A stretch of DNA of 64,000 bases from JACTMZ01 sp044359955 (GCA_044359955.1 JBIKLF010000013.1:1-64000), one strand, 5' to 3'. Shown: positions 42,365 to 51,587, counted from the stretch's first letter. The notes: generated from the sequence alone by a model not told the origin. Numbers and translations: made by a program.

Positions 42365-42862
42365 ATGCAGGGCAAGTCGGATTGGGCGAAAGCGGGTTCG
42401 TATCTGCGGCACGCCATGGCGCTGCAGTGTCCGGTCTGCGGCCAAAGCCCGATGTTTCCCAGCGTGGCGCGCACCCGGACCCTGCGCGATTGGTTCACGC
42501 CGCTCGACGGTTGTCCGCGCTGCGGCTACGCCTACGACCGCGAGCCGGGCTATTTCTTGCTTTCGATCTGGGCCATCAACTACGGCATCGCCGCGCTTTT
42601 CGGCTTGGTCCTCTACGCTTCCTTCGAATGGTTCTTCGACTGGCCCGTGTGGACGCTGATCGCCTCGGTGGTCATCCCGGTGGTGGTTTTCAATCTCCTC
42701 TTCGCCCGCCACTCCAAAGCCATCTTTGTCGCTTGGGACCACTTTTTCGACCCGCATGAGAGGGAGGGCGGTGACGACGGGGGCAACAAGCCGGCCGAAT
42801 CACCCCGGCTGCCCTCGCGCCCCCCGCGCCGCGCCCGTCTGCCGGTTGATGCCGGCGTTTGA
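42365..42862 (+). CDS. DUF983 membrane protein
   Basis: The 165-residue protein has a zinc-ribbon-like N-terminus (LQCPVCGQSPMFPS and GCPRCGYAYDREPGYF), two membrane helices (about 67-85 and 96-116: LSIWAINYGIAALFGLVLY, VWTLIASVVIPVVVFNLLF) and a charged, Pro/Arg-rich C-terminal tail. This is the DUF983 pattern; function unknown. It lies between the aminotransferase and the MgtC/DUF4010 gene. Confidence 0.83.
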   Translation: MQGKSDWAKAGSYLRHAMALQCPVCGQSPMFPSVARTRTLRDWFTPLDGCPRCGYAYDREPGYFLLSIWAINYGIAALFGLVLYASFEWFFDWPVWTLIASVVIPVVVFNLLFARHSKAIFVAWDHFFDPHEREGGDDGGNKPAESPRLPSRPPRRARLPVDAGV

Positions 42863-42893
42863 GTTCCGGCGGGCCGGGACTTAGCCTCGCCTC

Positions 42894-44156
42894 ATGCCGG
42901 AACTGCTCAAAGCCCTGCTGGTCAGCGCCTCCTTGGGCGCGCTGCTCGGTCTCGAACGGCAATGGAGCGGGCAGCGTAACCATCCGAAGGCGGAGACCGT
43001 CGCCGGCGCGCGAACCTTCGCGGTGTGGGGAGCACTGGGCACCTTGTGTGCGTGGATCGATCGGGCACACCAGCCGGGAATCTTTCTCGCCGGATTTATC
43101 GGCATGATCCTGCTCGTTTCGCTTTTCCTTTACCGTCGCGTTGTCCGCGACCGCGATATCGGCCTAACGACCGGAGGGGTCAGTCTTGCCACGTATCTGC
43201 TCGGCGGCCTGGTGGCCTACGGCGAAGTGAAAACTTCGGTGGTCGTGGCCGTTTCGCTTGTCGTGCTGCTCGCGTCGAAAGACTGGCTGCACAAAATGTC
43301 GCAAAAATTCACCAGCGCGGACGTCTACCAGGCCCTCCAATTTGCCGCCGTGACGGGCATTGTCCTTCCGCTGGTTCCGGATCATCCCTACGGACCCTAC
43401 GGCGCATTCAATCCCTTCAATATCTGGCTCATGGTCGTGCTCGTCTCGGGGCTGGGCTTCGCGGGGTATGTCGCAGTGCGGATTTTCGGCGGGAATCGCG
43501 GACTAGCCATGACCGGATTGCTCGGCGGCCTCGCTTCGAGCACCGCGACCACGCTGGCCATGAGCCGCGAAAGCCGGGATCAGCCCGGGCTCGGACAGGT
43601 CTGCGCGTTGGCCGTGATTCTGGCCTGCACGGTCATGCTCGGACGCGTCGCCGTCCTTGTCGGCGCGGTGAGTCCGACACTTCTCGCCGCCACCGCACCA
43701 TGGCTCGCGCTCATGGCGGTGCCGGCGATCATCTTTGCCGCATGGAGTTGGCGGCACTTCCGCGATGAGGAAGCCGCCGGCACGGCCAAACCCGCCGAAG
43801 CGCACAACCCTCTCAACCTGCGCGTGGCCATCCAGTTCGCCATCCTCTACGCGCTGATCGTCCTGCTCGTGAAGTGGGCGCAGGACGTCTTCGGCGGAGC
43901 CGGACTTTATGCCGCCAGCTTTTTGTCCGGACTGACCGATCTCGATGCCATCTCGCTTTCCCTCGCGCAGTTGCAAAAAACCGGACATGTCCTGGCCCAC
44001 GCGGGCGCCCGCGCGCTGGTCATTGCCGCGATGGCCAACGCCTTGCTCAAAGCAGGTATCGCCGTGACGCTCGGCAGCACGTCTATGCGGGGGCCTGTCC
44101 TGCTCGTTCTCGGCGCAACCGCGCTGTGCGCCGGTCTCGCCGCTTGGCTGATCTAA
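42894..44156 (+). CDS. MgtC/SapB-DUF4010 membrane protein
   Basis: The 420-residue protein has an N-terminal MgtC/SapB-like domain (LLVSASLGALLGLERQWSG with the conserved GLERQ) and a C-terminal DUF4010 domain with many helices (TGLLGGLASSTATTLAMSR, LYAASFLSGLTDLDAISLSL). About a dozen membrane segments are visible. The family is loosely linked to Mg2+ homeostasis or transport, but the function of this combined form is unknown. It ends immediately before the convergent deacetylase gene (44156/44157). Confidence 0.85.
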   Translation: MPELLKALLVSASLGALLGLERQWSGQRNHPKAETVAGARTFAVWGALGTLCAWIDRAHQPGIFLAGFIGMILLVSLFLYRRVVRDRDIGLTTGGVSLATYLLGGLVAYGEVKTSVVVAVSLVVLLASKDWLHKMSQKFTSADVYQALQFAAVTGIVLPLVPDHPYGPYGAFNPFNIWLMVVLVSGLGFAGYVAVRIFGGNRGLAMTGLLGGLASSTATTLAMSRESRDQPGLGQVCALAVILACTVMLGRVAVLVGAVSPTLLAATAPWLALMAVPAIIFAAWSWRHFRDEEAAGTAKPAEAHNPLNLRVAIQFAILYALIVLLVKWAQDVFGGAGLYAASFLSGLTDLDAISLSLAQLQKTGHVLAHAGARALVIAAMANALLKAGIAVTLGSTSMRGPVLLVLGATALCAGLAAWLI

Positions 44157-44966
44157 TCAACGCACGACCGTCTGTTGCTCCTGCGCAACAGGGGTTGCCG
44201 TGCGCGTCGAGGACGGATGGTCCTGGAGGGCGAGCAGCTGACTCACCGTGGCAAAACCGAAGCCCTTGGCTTTGAGATCACGGATAGTCCCCGGCATGGC
44301 CTCGATCGTGCCGGGATGAATGTCGTGCGCGAGGAGGATTCCGCCGGGCTTGGCTCCGTCGACCAACCGCTGACGGACCACTTCCGCGCCGGGACGCCGC
44401 CAATCGAGCGGGTCGACCGACCACATGATGACATCGAAACCGTGGTCCTTGAACATACTCTGGCGCACGCGCTCGTTCACTGCGCCGTAGGGCGGACGCA
44501 TGTTCGTCGGGGTGCGGCCGGTCACACGTTGGATGACCTCCGTCGTGCTGGTGATTTCTTTCTCCAGGCGCGCGGCGCTGATTCCGGTCAGCGCCGGATG
44601 ACTCCACGAGTGGTTGGCGATCTCATGGCCCTCGGCCACGATACGGCGGGCGATTTCCGGGTAGGTCTGCACACTGCGGCCGATGACATAAAAGGTGGCG
44701 CGCACGCCCTCGTTCCGGAGGATGTCGAGCAGTTGCGGGGTGTACTCCGGATGCGGACCGTCATCGAAAGTCAGGGCGACAAACGGACGCGAAGTGTTGA
44801 CCGCATTGTAGCTGGCCGGAACGCGGCGCGGGCGGGGTGCCGTCGAAACCGGCCCGGCGGCACTGATGCTGATCGAGGGTTCGTGTTGGGCGGGAGCGGA
44901 CTGATTCTGTGCGCAGGCGGCGACCAAGAATGCGGCAGCGGCAGCAAGGGGTGCGGTGAACTTCAT
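44157..44966 (-). CDS. Polysaccharide deacetylase lipoprotein
   Basis: The 269-residue protein has a lipoprotein signal with lipobox VAAC and a NodB-type deacetylase domain: FVALTFDDGPHPEYTPQLL (metal-binding Asp-Asp), EIANHSWSHPALT (His-x3-His), MRPPYGAVNERVRQ and WSVDPLDWRRPG, then ILAHDIHPGT. It should remove N-acetyl groups from peptidoglycan or a surface glycan in the periplasm. The ATG at 44966 directly precedes the signal; an in-frame start 10 codons upstream would spoil it. Confidence 0.9.
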   Translation of the reverse strand: MKFTAPLAAAAAFLVAACAQNQSAPAQHEPSISISAAGPVSTAPRPRRVPASYNAVNTSRPFVALTFDDGPHPEYTPQLLDILRNEGVRATFYVIGRSVQTYPEIARRIVAEGHEIANHSWSHPALTGISAARLEKEITSTTEVIQRVTGRTPTNMRPPYGAVNERVRQSMFKDHGFDVIMWSVDPLDWRRPGAEVVRQRLVDGAKPGGILLAHDIHPGTIEAMPGTIRDLKAKGFGFATVSQLLALQDHPSSTRTATPVAQEQQTVVR

Positions 44967-44995
44967 GATTGATCTGCCAATTACCATACGCGGCA

Positions 44996-45961
44996 CTAAT
45001 CCGCCAGAAGGCGCTGTTTGGCAAGCTTGGGTCGGTGGGACGAACCGCGCAAAAGCTCAAGAAATCGCCGCAGGGCCGGCGAACCGGCGCGGTTGCGCTT
45101 CATGATCACACCGACCGGACGCCACATATCCGGCGAGGCGATTTCCACCGGAATGAGCGAGCCCGCACGCCGCTCATTGGCCAAAGCCGCCTCGGGCAGG
45201 ATGGAAACCGCGCCCTCGATCTCGACCGTGCGCTTGACCGTCTCGATGTTGTCGAATTCCCGCTCGGGGCGCACCGTGACGCCCGCCGCCCGCAAGGCCC
45301 GGTCGAGCGCTTTGCGCGTCGGGAGGTCGGCCGCGAAGGCGATGAATTTTTCCGCGGCCAATTCGCTCAAAGGCACCCGCGCCCGCCGCGCCAGCCGGTG
45401 CGAGGGGGCGCAGACCATCACCATGCGGTCACGCCAGAGGACCTCGGATTCCAAACCGCGCCGGGGCGCAGGAAAAGCGACCAGCCCCGCCTCGGCCCGA
45501 CCGGAAAGCACGGCGGCATAGACCTCGGCGGAGCGGAGGTAATCGGTCCGGATCTTCACCTGCGGATAAAGGCGGGTGAATTGGCGGGTGAAGGGCGGCA
45601 ACTCGTGGAGTCCGACACTGAGCACCGCGGCCAGCGGCAAATCACCGGCGATCACCTCGCTCAATTCGCGCAGTCGCCTTGCCAAACCGTCGACCACCCC
45701 GAGGATCTCGCGCGCGGCCCCCAAAAAGACCACCCCCTCCGCGGTGAGGGAAAAACTTTTTTTGCCGCGTTCGATCAAACGGACCCCGTGACGCTTCTCC
45801 AAGGCCTTGACCTGTTGGCTCACCGCGCTCTGCGTGATGCCGTTGAGTTGCGCGGCCTGCGAAAAACTGGCGGTTTCGGCCAGATCGCGGAATACTTTGA
45901 AAAGCAGGAGCTGCACGGGACTATGAGACAAACTTATGACCTGCGGGCGCTGCATAAGCAA
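44996..45961 (-). CDS. LysR-family transcriptional regulator
   Basis: The regulator has the LysR winged helix near the N-terminus (LAETASFSQAAQLNGITQSA, VSQQVKALEKRHGVRLIERG) and a periplasmic-binding-protein-like effector domain. The first in-frame ATG is at 45961, only 5 bases from the divergent YggS start, giving about 16 residues before the helix; a start nearer the helix (TTG or GTG around 45918-45927) would leave room for an operator containing cttatg (45934-45939) and cataag (45954-45959). The co-inducer is unknown. Confidence 0.9.
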   Translation of the reverse strand: MLMQRPQVISLSHSPVQLLLFKVFRDLAETASFSQAAQLNGITQSAVSQQVKALEKRHGVRLIERGKKSFSLTAEGVVFLGAAREILGVVDGLARRLRELSEVIAGDLPLAAVLSVGLHELPPFTRQFTRLYPQVKIRTDYLRSAEVYAAVLSGRAEAGLVAFPAPRRGLESEVLWRDRMVMVCAPSHRLARRARVPLSELAAEKFIAFAADLPTRKALDRALRAAGVTVRPEREFDNIETVKRTVEIEGAVSILPEAALANERRAGSLIPVEIASPDMWRPVGVIMKRNRAGSPALRRFLELLRGSSHRPKLAKQRLLAD

Positions 45962-45966
45962 ATCTA

Positions 45967-46671
45967 ATGACTGACATCGCCACCCATCTCGCCGCGGCGC
46001 ACGAGAAGATCGCCACCGCCGCCCGGCGCGCCGGGCGCGCCCCGGACAGCGTCCGCCTCGTCGCGGTCTCCAAAACGCAGCCCGCCGAAGCCATCGTGAC
46101 CGCGGCCGCCACCGGCCAGCGAATCTTCGGCGAGAACCGCGTGCAGGAAGCGCGGGAAAAAATCCCGGCCTGCCCGCCGGGACTCGAATGGCACCTCATC
46201 GGCCACCTGCAAAAAAACAAAGTCCGCCAAGCTCTCTCCCTTTTCTCCTTTTTCCACAGCATCGACAGCGAGGCACTGGCCGGAGCGATCGACCGCATCG
46301 CGGGTGAGACCGGACAAAAAGTCGACGGGCTCCTCGAGGTCAACGTTTCCGGCGAAGAGACCAAGCACGGTTTCACCCCGGCCCAACTTCGCGAGGCCTT
46401 CCCCGCGCTGGCCGCCCTGCCGCACCTCCGCATCCGCGGGCTCATGACCATGGCCCCCTACAGCGAGAACCCCGAAGCGGCCCGGCCCGTCTTCCGTGCT
46501 CTGCGCGAATTGCGCGACGAATTGCAGTCCGCCCACGGCTCCGCCCTACCGGAACTTTCCATGGGAATGAGCGGAGACTTCGAGCCCGCCATCGAGGAAG
46601 GCGCTACCCTCGTGCGCCTCGGTTCGTCTATCTTCGGCCAACGCCCCCAAGTCCAAGCCAACGCCGAATAA
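45967..46671 (+). CDS. YggS-family PLP homeostasis protein
   Basis: The 234-residue protein is the PLP-binding TIM barrel of the YggS/PLPBP family: VRLVAVSKTQPAEAIVTAA (PLP lysine), IFGENRVQEAREKIP, WHLIGHLQKNKVRQAL, LLEVNVSGEETKHGF and ELSMGMSGDFEPAIEEGATLV-type C-terminus with RLGSSIFGQR. It handles pyridoxal phosphate and has no known catalytic role. It starts 5 bases from the divergent LysR gene as annotated. Confidence 0.94.
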   Translation: MTDIATHLAAAHEKIATAARRAGRAPDSVRLVAVSKTQPAEAIVTAAATGQRIFGENRVQEAREKIPACPPGLEWHLIGHLQKNKVRQALSLFSFFHSIDSEALAGAIDRIAGETGQKVDGLLEVNVSGEETKHGFTPAQLREAFPALAALPHLRIRGLMTMAPYSENPEAARPVFRALRELRDELQSAHGSALPELSMGMSGDFEPAIEEGATLVRLGSSIFGQRPQVQANAE

Positions 46672-46750
46672 TGAGCGAAGAAAGAAAAACTCGCCGGCAC
46701 GCTGCCTCCCCAAACTTCATCATTCTCCATTCTACCTTCCCCCTTTCCCC

Positions 46751-47059
46751 ATGACCCCGCAGATCACCACCTTGCAAACCATCGGCCGCGAATTGGCCAT
46801 CGCGTGGAGCGACGGGCACGAGACTTATCTCGCGTGGGAGGACGTCCGCAAAGCCTGCCCCTGCGCTGTCTGCTGCGGCGAACCGGACGTCCTTGGCCGC
46901 GGCGACAAGCCCGAGGTCAAGCACAGCCCGGCCAGCTTCGAGTTGGATTCCTACGAGATGGTCGGCGGCTACGGCTGGAAACCCAAATGGGCCGACGGCC
47001 ATGCCACCGGCATCTATTCCGTCGGCTACCTCCGCCGCTTGGACCCCACCGCCGTCTGA
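46751..47059 (+). CDS. DUF971 protein
   Basis: The 102-residue protein matches the DUF971 (gamma-butyrobetaine hydroxylase N-terminal-like) family: LAIAWSDGHETYLAWEDVRK, a CxxCC cluster (CPCAVCCGEP) and the C-terminal YGWKPKWADGHATGIYSVGYL. The motif is seen in small metal-binding proteins near Fe-S or ApbC-like genes; function here is unknown. It lies between yggS and icd on the same strand. Confidence 0.85.
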   Translation: MTPQITTLQTIGRELAIAWSDGHETYLAWEDVRKACPCAVCCGEPDVLGRGDKPEVKHSPASFELDSYEMVGGYGWKPKWADGHATGIYSVGYLRRLDPTAV

Positions 47060-47115
47060 AAATCCGTCCTTTGCTTTGACCCCGCCGCGCCGCGCGCTTT
47101 AATGGCGGACATTTT

Positions 47116-49344
47116 ATGCCGACCAAGCCCACCATCATCTACACCAAGACCGACGAAGCCCCGCTGCTCGCCACCTACTCCTTCCTCCCGATCATTGCCG
47201 CCTTCACCAAACCGGCAGGGATCGGGGTCGAACTTCGCGACATTTCTTTGGCCGGACGCATCCTTGCCGCTTTTGCCGACCTGCTGCCGGCCGGGCAAAA
47301 GACGCCCGATGCCTTGGCCGAACTCGGCGCCCTAACCCTTCAGCCCGGCGCCAACATCATCAAACTTCCCAACATCAGCGCCTCGGTGCCCCAGCTTAAA
47401 GCTGCGATCACCGAACTACAGTCGCAGGGATTTGCCCTCCCCGACTACCCCGAAACACCCGCCACCGGCGAGGAGCAAGAGGCCAAGGCGCGCTATGACA
47501 AAGTGAAAGGCAGCGCGGTCAATCCCGTCCTGCGCGAAGGAAACTCCGACCGCCGGGCACCCAAAGCGGTCAAAGACTATGCCCGCAAGCATCCGCACAA
47601 GATGGGAGCATGGTCGCCGGATTCCCAAACCCGCGTGGCCACCATGGACGCGAACGATTTCTTCTCGAACGAGCAATCTGTGACGGTCCCCGCGGCCACC
47701 ACGGCAACCATCGAATTCCTCCCCGCTTCCGGAGGACCTCCGGTCGTCCTGAAGAAGGGGATCAAGCTGGAGACGGGAGAGGTTTTCGACGCGACCTTCA
47801 TGAGCACCAAAGCTCTGGTCGCATTTCTCGAAAAACAAATCACCGCCGCGGCCGAACTCGGCCTGCTTTTCTCGCTCCATCTCAAGGCCACCATGATGAA
47901 GGTCTCCGACCCCGTGCTCTTCGGCCATGCGGTGAAGGTTTTCCTCGCCGACTTCATCCGTCAGCACAACGCCACGCTGGAAGCACTCGGCGTCGATTTC
48001 AACCACGGGCTCGGTGACCTCGTGGCCAAAATGGGACAACTGCCCGCCGCGGAGAAAGCGGGGCTCGAAGCCGCCTTGACCGCGGCGCTGGCCGCCCGTC
48101 CCGCGCTGGCCATGGTCAATTCGGACAAAGGCATCACCAACCTGCATGTGCCCAGCGATGTGATCGTCGATGCGTCGATGCCGGCCATGATCCGCGAAGG
48201 CGGCAAGATGTGGAATGCCAAGGGCGAGACGCAGGACACCCTGGCCGTCATTCCGGACAGCTCCTACGCCCCGGTTTACCAGGCCGTCATCGATTTCTGC
48301 CGCACCAAGGGCGCGCTCGATCCGGTCAAGATGGGTTCCGTGCCCAATGTCGGGCTCATGGCGCAGAAGGCGGAAGAATACGGTTCGCACGACAAGACCT
48401 TCGAGATCCCGAGCCATGGCACCATCCGCGTGATCGATGCCGCGGGAAGCATCCTCACAACGCACAAGGTGGAGGCGGGCGACGTCTGGCGCGCCTGCCA
48501 AACGAAGGACCCCGCCGTCCGCGATTGGGTCAAGTTGGCGGTCAAACGTGCCCGCGCGAGCGGCGCCCCCGCCATCTTCTGGCTGGATCAACGCCGTGCC
48601 CACGATGCACAGCTCATCGCTAAGGTGCAGACCTATCTGCGGGAGGAGGATACCTCCGGACTCGATCTCCGCATCCTGCCTCCCGCCGAAGCCTGCCGCT
48701 TCAGCCTCGAACGTATCGCGGAAGGCCAGGACACCATTTCGGTGACCGGCAACGTCCTGCGCGACTACCTGACCGACCTTTTCCCCATCCTCGAAGTCGG
48801 CACCAGCGCGAAAATGCTCTCCATTGTCCCGCTGATGAACGGAGGCGGACTTTTCGAAACCGGAGCCGGCGGTTCCGCGCCAAAGCACGTCCAGCAATTC
48901 ACCGCGGAGAATTACCTGCGCTGGGATTCGCTCGGCGAATTCTTCGCGCTGGCGGCATCCTTCGAGCACCTGGCCGAAGTGACCGGCAACAAGCAGGCCA
49001 AAGTCCTCGCCGACACCCTCGACACCGCCACGGCGAAATTCCTCGAGGAGAACAAAAGCCCCGGACGCAAGCTCGGCACCCTCGACAACCGCGGCAGCCA
49101 TTTCTACCTCGCGCTCTTCTGGGCCCAGGCTCTGGCCGGGCAGACCGATGACCTCGCGCTGCAGAAACATTTCGCCCCGGTGGCCGGGGAACTCGCGGCT
49201 CACGAAAAGCAAATCACGGACGAGTTGGCCGCCGTGCAGGGCAAAGCTGTCGATCTCGGCGGTTATTTCCGTCCGGATGACACCAAAGCCGCCGCCGCCA
49301 TGCGCCCGAGCGCCACGTTCAATCGCCTCATCGACGCCGCGTAG
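47116..49344 (+). CDS. icd: NADP-dependent isocitrate dehydrogenase, monomeric type
   Basis: The enzyme oxidises isocitrate to 2-oxoglutarate in the TCA cycle. The 742-residue length and motifs are those of the monomeric (non-homologous to dimeric) class: IIYTKTDEAPLLATYSFLPI, the SxN substrate loop in LREGNSDRRAP, LKATMMKVSDPVLFGHAV, IPDSSYAPVYQAVIDFC, and VGTSAKMLSIVPLMNGGGLF. The ATG at 47116 starts the family motif. A 612-base non-coding, repeat-filled stretch follows. Confidence 0.95.
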   Translation: MPTKPTIIYTKTDEAPLLATYSFLPIIAAFTKPAGIGVELRDISLAGRILAAFADLLPAGQKTPDALAELGALTLQPGANIIKLPNISASVPQLKAAITELQSQGFALPDYPETPATGEEQEAKARYDKVKGSAVNPVLREGNSDRRAPKAVKDYARKHPHKMGAWSPDSQTRVATMDANDFFSNEQSVTVPAATTATIEFLPASGGPPVVLKKGIKLETGEVFDATFMSTKALVAFLEKQITAAAELGLLFSLHLKATMMKVSDPVLFGHAVKVFLADFIRQHNATLEALGVDFNHGLGDLVAKMGQLPAAEKAGLEAALTAALAARPALAMVNSDKGITNLHVPSDVIVDASMPAMIREGGKMWNAKGETQDTLAVIPDSSYAPVYQAVIDFCRTKGALDPVKMGSVPNVGLMAQKAEEYGSHDKTFEIPSHGTIRVIDAAGSILTTHKVEAGDVWRACQTKDPAVRDWVKLAVKRARASGAPAIFWLDQRRAHDAQLIAKVQTYLREEDTSGLDLRILPPAEACRFSLERIAEGQDTISVTGNVLRDYLTDLFPILEVGTSAKMLSIVPLMNGGGLFETGAGGSAPKHVQQFTAENYLRWDSLGEFFALAASFEHLAEVTGNKQAKVLADTLDTATAKFLEENKSPGRKLGTLDNRGSHFYLALFWAQALAGQTDDLALQKHFAPVAGELAAHEKQITDELAAVQGKAVDLGGYFRPDDTKAAAAMRPSATFNRLIDAA

Positions 49345-49446
49345 CGCCTGGCAATTTCCAAGGGAGCCGCTCCCACCACATCAGACGCCAACAAATGACG
49401 CCCGCCACATCTGGGCCGGGCATCAGCACCACCGGGATCGGGACAG

Positions 49447-49585
49447 GCCACGGATGGAAGAAGATGAAAGAGGATAAGCGGGGCGCGCTGACACGCGCCC
49501 CGCTCATGGCATCTCTCCGAGGACTGTGTTTGCGCCGTGTCAGCGGCGCAAACACCATCTTCTGCCATCTTCTTCTATCCGTGGC
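49447..49585. repeat. Composite inverted-repeat element with two internal hairpins
   Basis: The 20-bp terminal arms (gccacggatggaagaagatg at 49447-49466; its complement at 49566-49585 with one mismatch) enclose two perfect hairpins: an 11-bp stem agcggggcgcg with loop ctgaca (49477-49504) and a 12-bp stem gtgtttgcgccg with loop tgtcag (49526-49555). The two loops are reverse complements of each other. The element is non-coding and lies downstream of icd. Confidence 0.8.
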
Positions 49586-49771
49586 GTTCTTGCCTCTGCC
49601 TGCCCAAGCTCGCAGTCGACGCCGGCCCCAGTTATACTCCCCAGCCACACCCGCCAACGCGCGGGTTCAGGGACTAAGGGCCATCTCCACTTCACTCCGG
49701 TTCGGCGCGATAGAGCGTTTTCGATACGAGTCTTTACGCTGTCTCGTTTGATCCATCGGGGATTGGACTAC
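49586..49771. other. Non-coding stretch between inverted-repeat element and REP-like cluster
   Basis: No open frame with coding character is seen. A fragment ccacacccgccaacgcgcgggttcag (49642 on, quoted in part) resembles the acccgccgcgcgcgggttcag of the region after potB (around 35512), a further sign of shared dispersed repeats. Confidence 0.4.
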
Positions 49772-49829
49772 GTGGCATCGGCATCCTGCCGATGATGTCC
49801 CGTGATCACGGGCAAGATGCCCGTGCCAC
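49772..49829. repeat. Two REP-like palindromes (family 1)
   Basis: The first, 49772-49794, is gtggcatcggcatcctgccg plus atg, with stem catcggca/tgccgatg. The second, 49807-49829, has stem cacgggca/tgcccgtg and ends ccac. They are inverted relative to each other and share the xxxGGCA-aga-TGCCxxx plan with the units after potB and before hemL. Confidence 0.75.
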
Positions 49830-49928
49830 TTATCGGCAAAACCGCTGTAGCGCTTGTAAAAAGCTTCGCTGAAAACACTCTAAGTCCTCGAAGAAAGCGC
49901 GAGGGAGACATCGCGATCCACCCGGGAT

Positions 49929-49949
49929 GGACGAGCGGGTGGCTCGTCC
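49929..49949. repeat. Palindrome ggacgagc/gctcgtcc downstream of ftsB
   Basis: A perfect 8-bp stem surrounds gggtg, 8 bases beyond the ftsB stop. It could help terminate the eno-ftsB transcript, but no T run follows on the minus strand, so it may be another member of the dispersed palindromes. Confidence 0.5.
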
Positions 49950-49956
49950 CGGTCCT

Positions 49957-50304
49957 TTACGAGCGGGGCAGCTCGATCCGGAAGATGGTTTCGCCCGGCT
50001 TCATCAGGTTGAGGCGGTCGCGGGCGATGGTTTCGAGGTATTCTTGGTCGTTGCGCAGGAGGTCGAGTTCGCGCTGGGTCTTCTGCAAGACGGCGGTTTT
50101 GTCGGATTGTTCGCGCTCCAAGGTGAGGAGGTGCAGACGCATTTCGTTCTGCTTCTGCCAGACGGGGTAGAACATCACGCCGACGGTGAGGAGGAAGCCG
50201 ATGACGACGAGGAATTGGAGGACGCGATTGAGACGGTGCCAGAAGTCCGGCTCATTGCGCCGCCGGCGCTTCACCACGAAATCGTCGTCCTCGTCGAAGT
50301 TCAT
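49957..50304 (-). CDS. ftsB: FtsB/DivIC-type septum formation initiator
   Basis: The 115-residue protein has a basic N-terminal cytoplasmic tail (FVVKRRRRNEPDFW), one membrane helix (about 30-48: VLQFLVVIGFLLTVGVMFY) and a periplasmic coiled coil (LHLLTLEREQSDKTAVLQKT) ending in the YLETIARDRLNLMKPGETIF motif of the FtsB/DivIC family. It bridges FtsL and FtsQ in the divisome. It overlaps eno by 4 bases; eno-ftsB adjacency is conserved in many bacteria. Confidence 0.9.
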   Translation of the reverse strand: MNFDEDDDFVVKRRRRNEPDFWHRLNRVLQFLVVIGFLLTVGVMFYPVWQKQNEMRLHLLTLEREQSDKTAVLQKTQRELDLLRNDQEYLETIARDRLNLMKPGETIFRIELPRS

Positions 50305-51587
50305 GCGTGCATTTTCCCGCCATAGACCGCGTCCTGACCGAGCATTTCTTCGATGCGGAGGAGCTGGTTGTATTTGGCGATACGGTCGGTGCGGGAGAGG
50401 GATCCGGTCTTGATTTGTCCGGCGTTGGTCGCGACGGCGAGGTCGGCAATGGTCGAATCTTCGGTCTCGCCCGAGCGGTGGCTGATCACCGCGGTGTAGC
50501 GGTTCTCGCGGGCCAGCTCGATGGCGTCGAGCGTCTCGGTGAGCGAGCCGATCTGGTTGACCTTGACGAGGATCGAATTGCCCACGCCTTGTTTGATGCC
50601 TTTGCGCAGGAAATCGACATTGGTGACGAAGAGATCGTCGCCGACCAGTTGCACTTGGTCGCCGAGGGCGTCGGTCAGTTTTTTCCAGCCGGCCCAGTCA
50701 TTTTCAGCGAAGCCGTCCTCGATCGAGATGATCGGGTATTTGGCGCAGAGCTTCTGGTAGTAAGCGACCATCTCGTCGGCCGAGCGGATCTTGCCATCGG
50801 ACTTTTTGAAGACGTAAGCCTTCTTGGTCTTGTCGTAGAATTCGCTCGCGGCGCAATCGAGGGCGATGAAGACCTCTTTGCCGAATTTGTAGCCGGCCTT
50901 TTTGACCGCCGCGGCAATGGTGTCGAGGGCGTCCTCGGCCGAGGCGAAATTCGGGGCGAAACCGCCTTCGTCACCCACGCTGGTGGAAAGTCCGCGGCCT
51001 TTGAGCACGGACTTCAGGGCGTGGAAAATTTCGCAACCGCAGCGCAGGGCCTCGCGGAAGGTGGGGAGCCCGCGCGGCATGACCATGAATTCCTGGAAGT
51101 CGATCGGGGCATCGGAGTGCGCGCCGCCGTTGACAATATTCATCATCGGCACGGGGAGGACTTTGGCGTTGGGTCCGCCGAGGTATTTGAAGAGGGGTTG
51201 GCCGAGTTGGGCCGCCGCGGCGTGGGCGGTGGCCATGGAGGCGCCGAGGATGGCATTGGCCCCGAGCTTTTTCTTGTTCGCCGTGCCGTCGAGCTTGCGC
51301 ATGGCGCGGTCGACACCGACCTGGTCGGTGGCTTCGAAGCCGGTGATCGTGGCGGCGATGGCTTTGTTCACGTGGGCCACGGCTTTCTGCACGCCTTTGC
51401 CCAAGTAGCGGGCCGCTTCGCCGTCCCGCAGCTCCCAGGCCTCATGCTCGCCGGTGCTGGCGCCGCTCGGGACGATGGCGCGGCCGGTCGCGCCGCCCTG
51501 CAAAGTGATTTCGACTTCGACGGTGGGGTTGCCGCGTGAGTCGATCACTTCGCGGCCGCGGACGTTTTTGATGAGCGTGGATGACAT
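50301..51587 (-). CDS. eno: Enolase
   Basis: Enolase dehydrates 2-phosphoglycerate in glycolysis and is part of the RNA degradosome in some bacteria. The 428-residue protein has VRGREVIDSRGNPTVEVEI, VPSGASTGEHEAWELRDG, MNIVNGGAHSDAPIDFQEFM, the Mg ligands and catalytic residues in IEDGFAENDWAGWKKLTDAL, VGDDLFVTN and the signature ILVKVNQIGSLTETLDAI. Length is standard. It overlaps ftsB by 4 bases. Confidence 0.97.
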   Translation of the reverse strand: MSSTLIKNVRGREVIDSRGNPTVEVEITLQGGATGRAIVPSGASTGEHEAWELRDGEAARYLGKGVQKAVAHVNKAIAATITGFEATDQVGVDRAMRKLDGTANKKKLGANAILGASMATAHAAAAQLGQPLFKYLGGPNAKVLPVPMMNIVNGGAHSDAPIDFQEFMVMPRGLPTFREALRCGCEIFHALKSVLKGRGLSTSVGDEGGFAPNFASAEDALDTIAAAVKKAGYKFGKEVFIALDCAASEFYDKTKKAYVFKKSDGKIRSADEMVAYYQKLCAKYPIISIEDGFAENDWAGWKKLTDALGDQVQLVGDDLFVTNVDFLRKGIKQGVGNSILVKVNQIGSLTETLDAIELARENRYTAVISHRSGETEDSTIADLAVATNAGQIKTGSLSRTDRIAKYNQLLRIEEMLGQDAVYGGKMHA

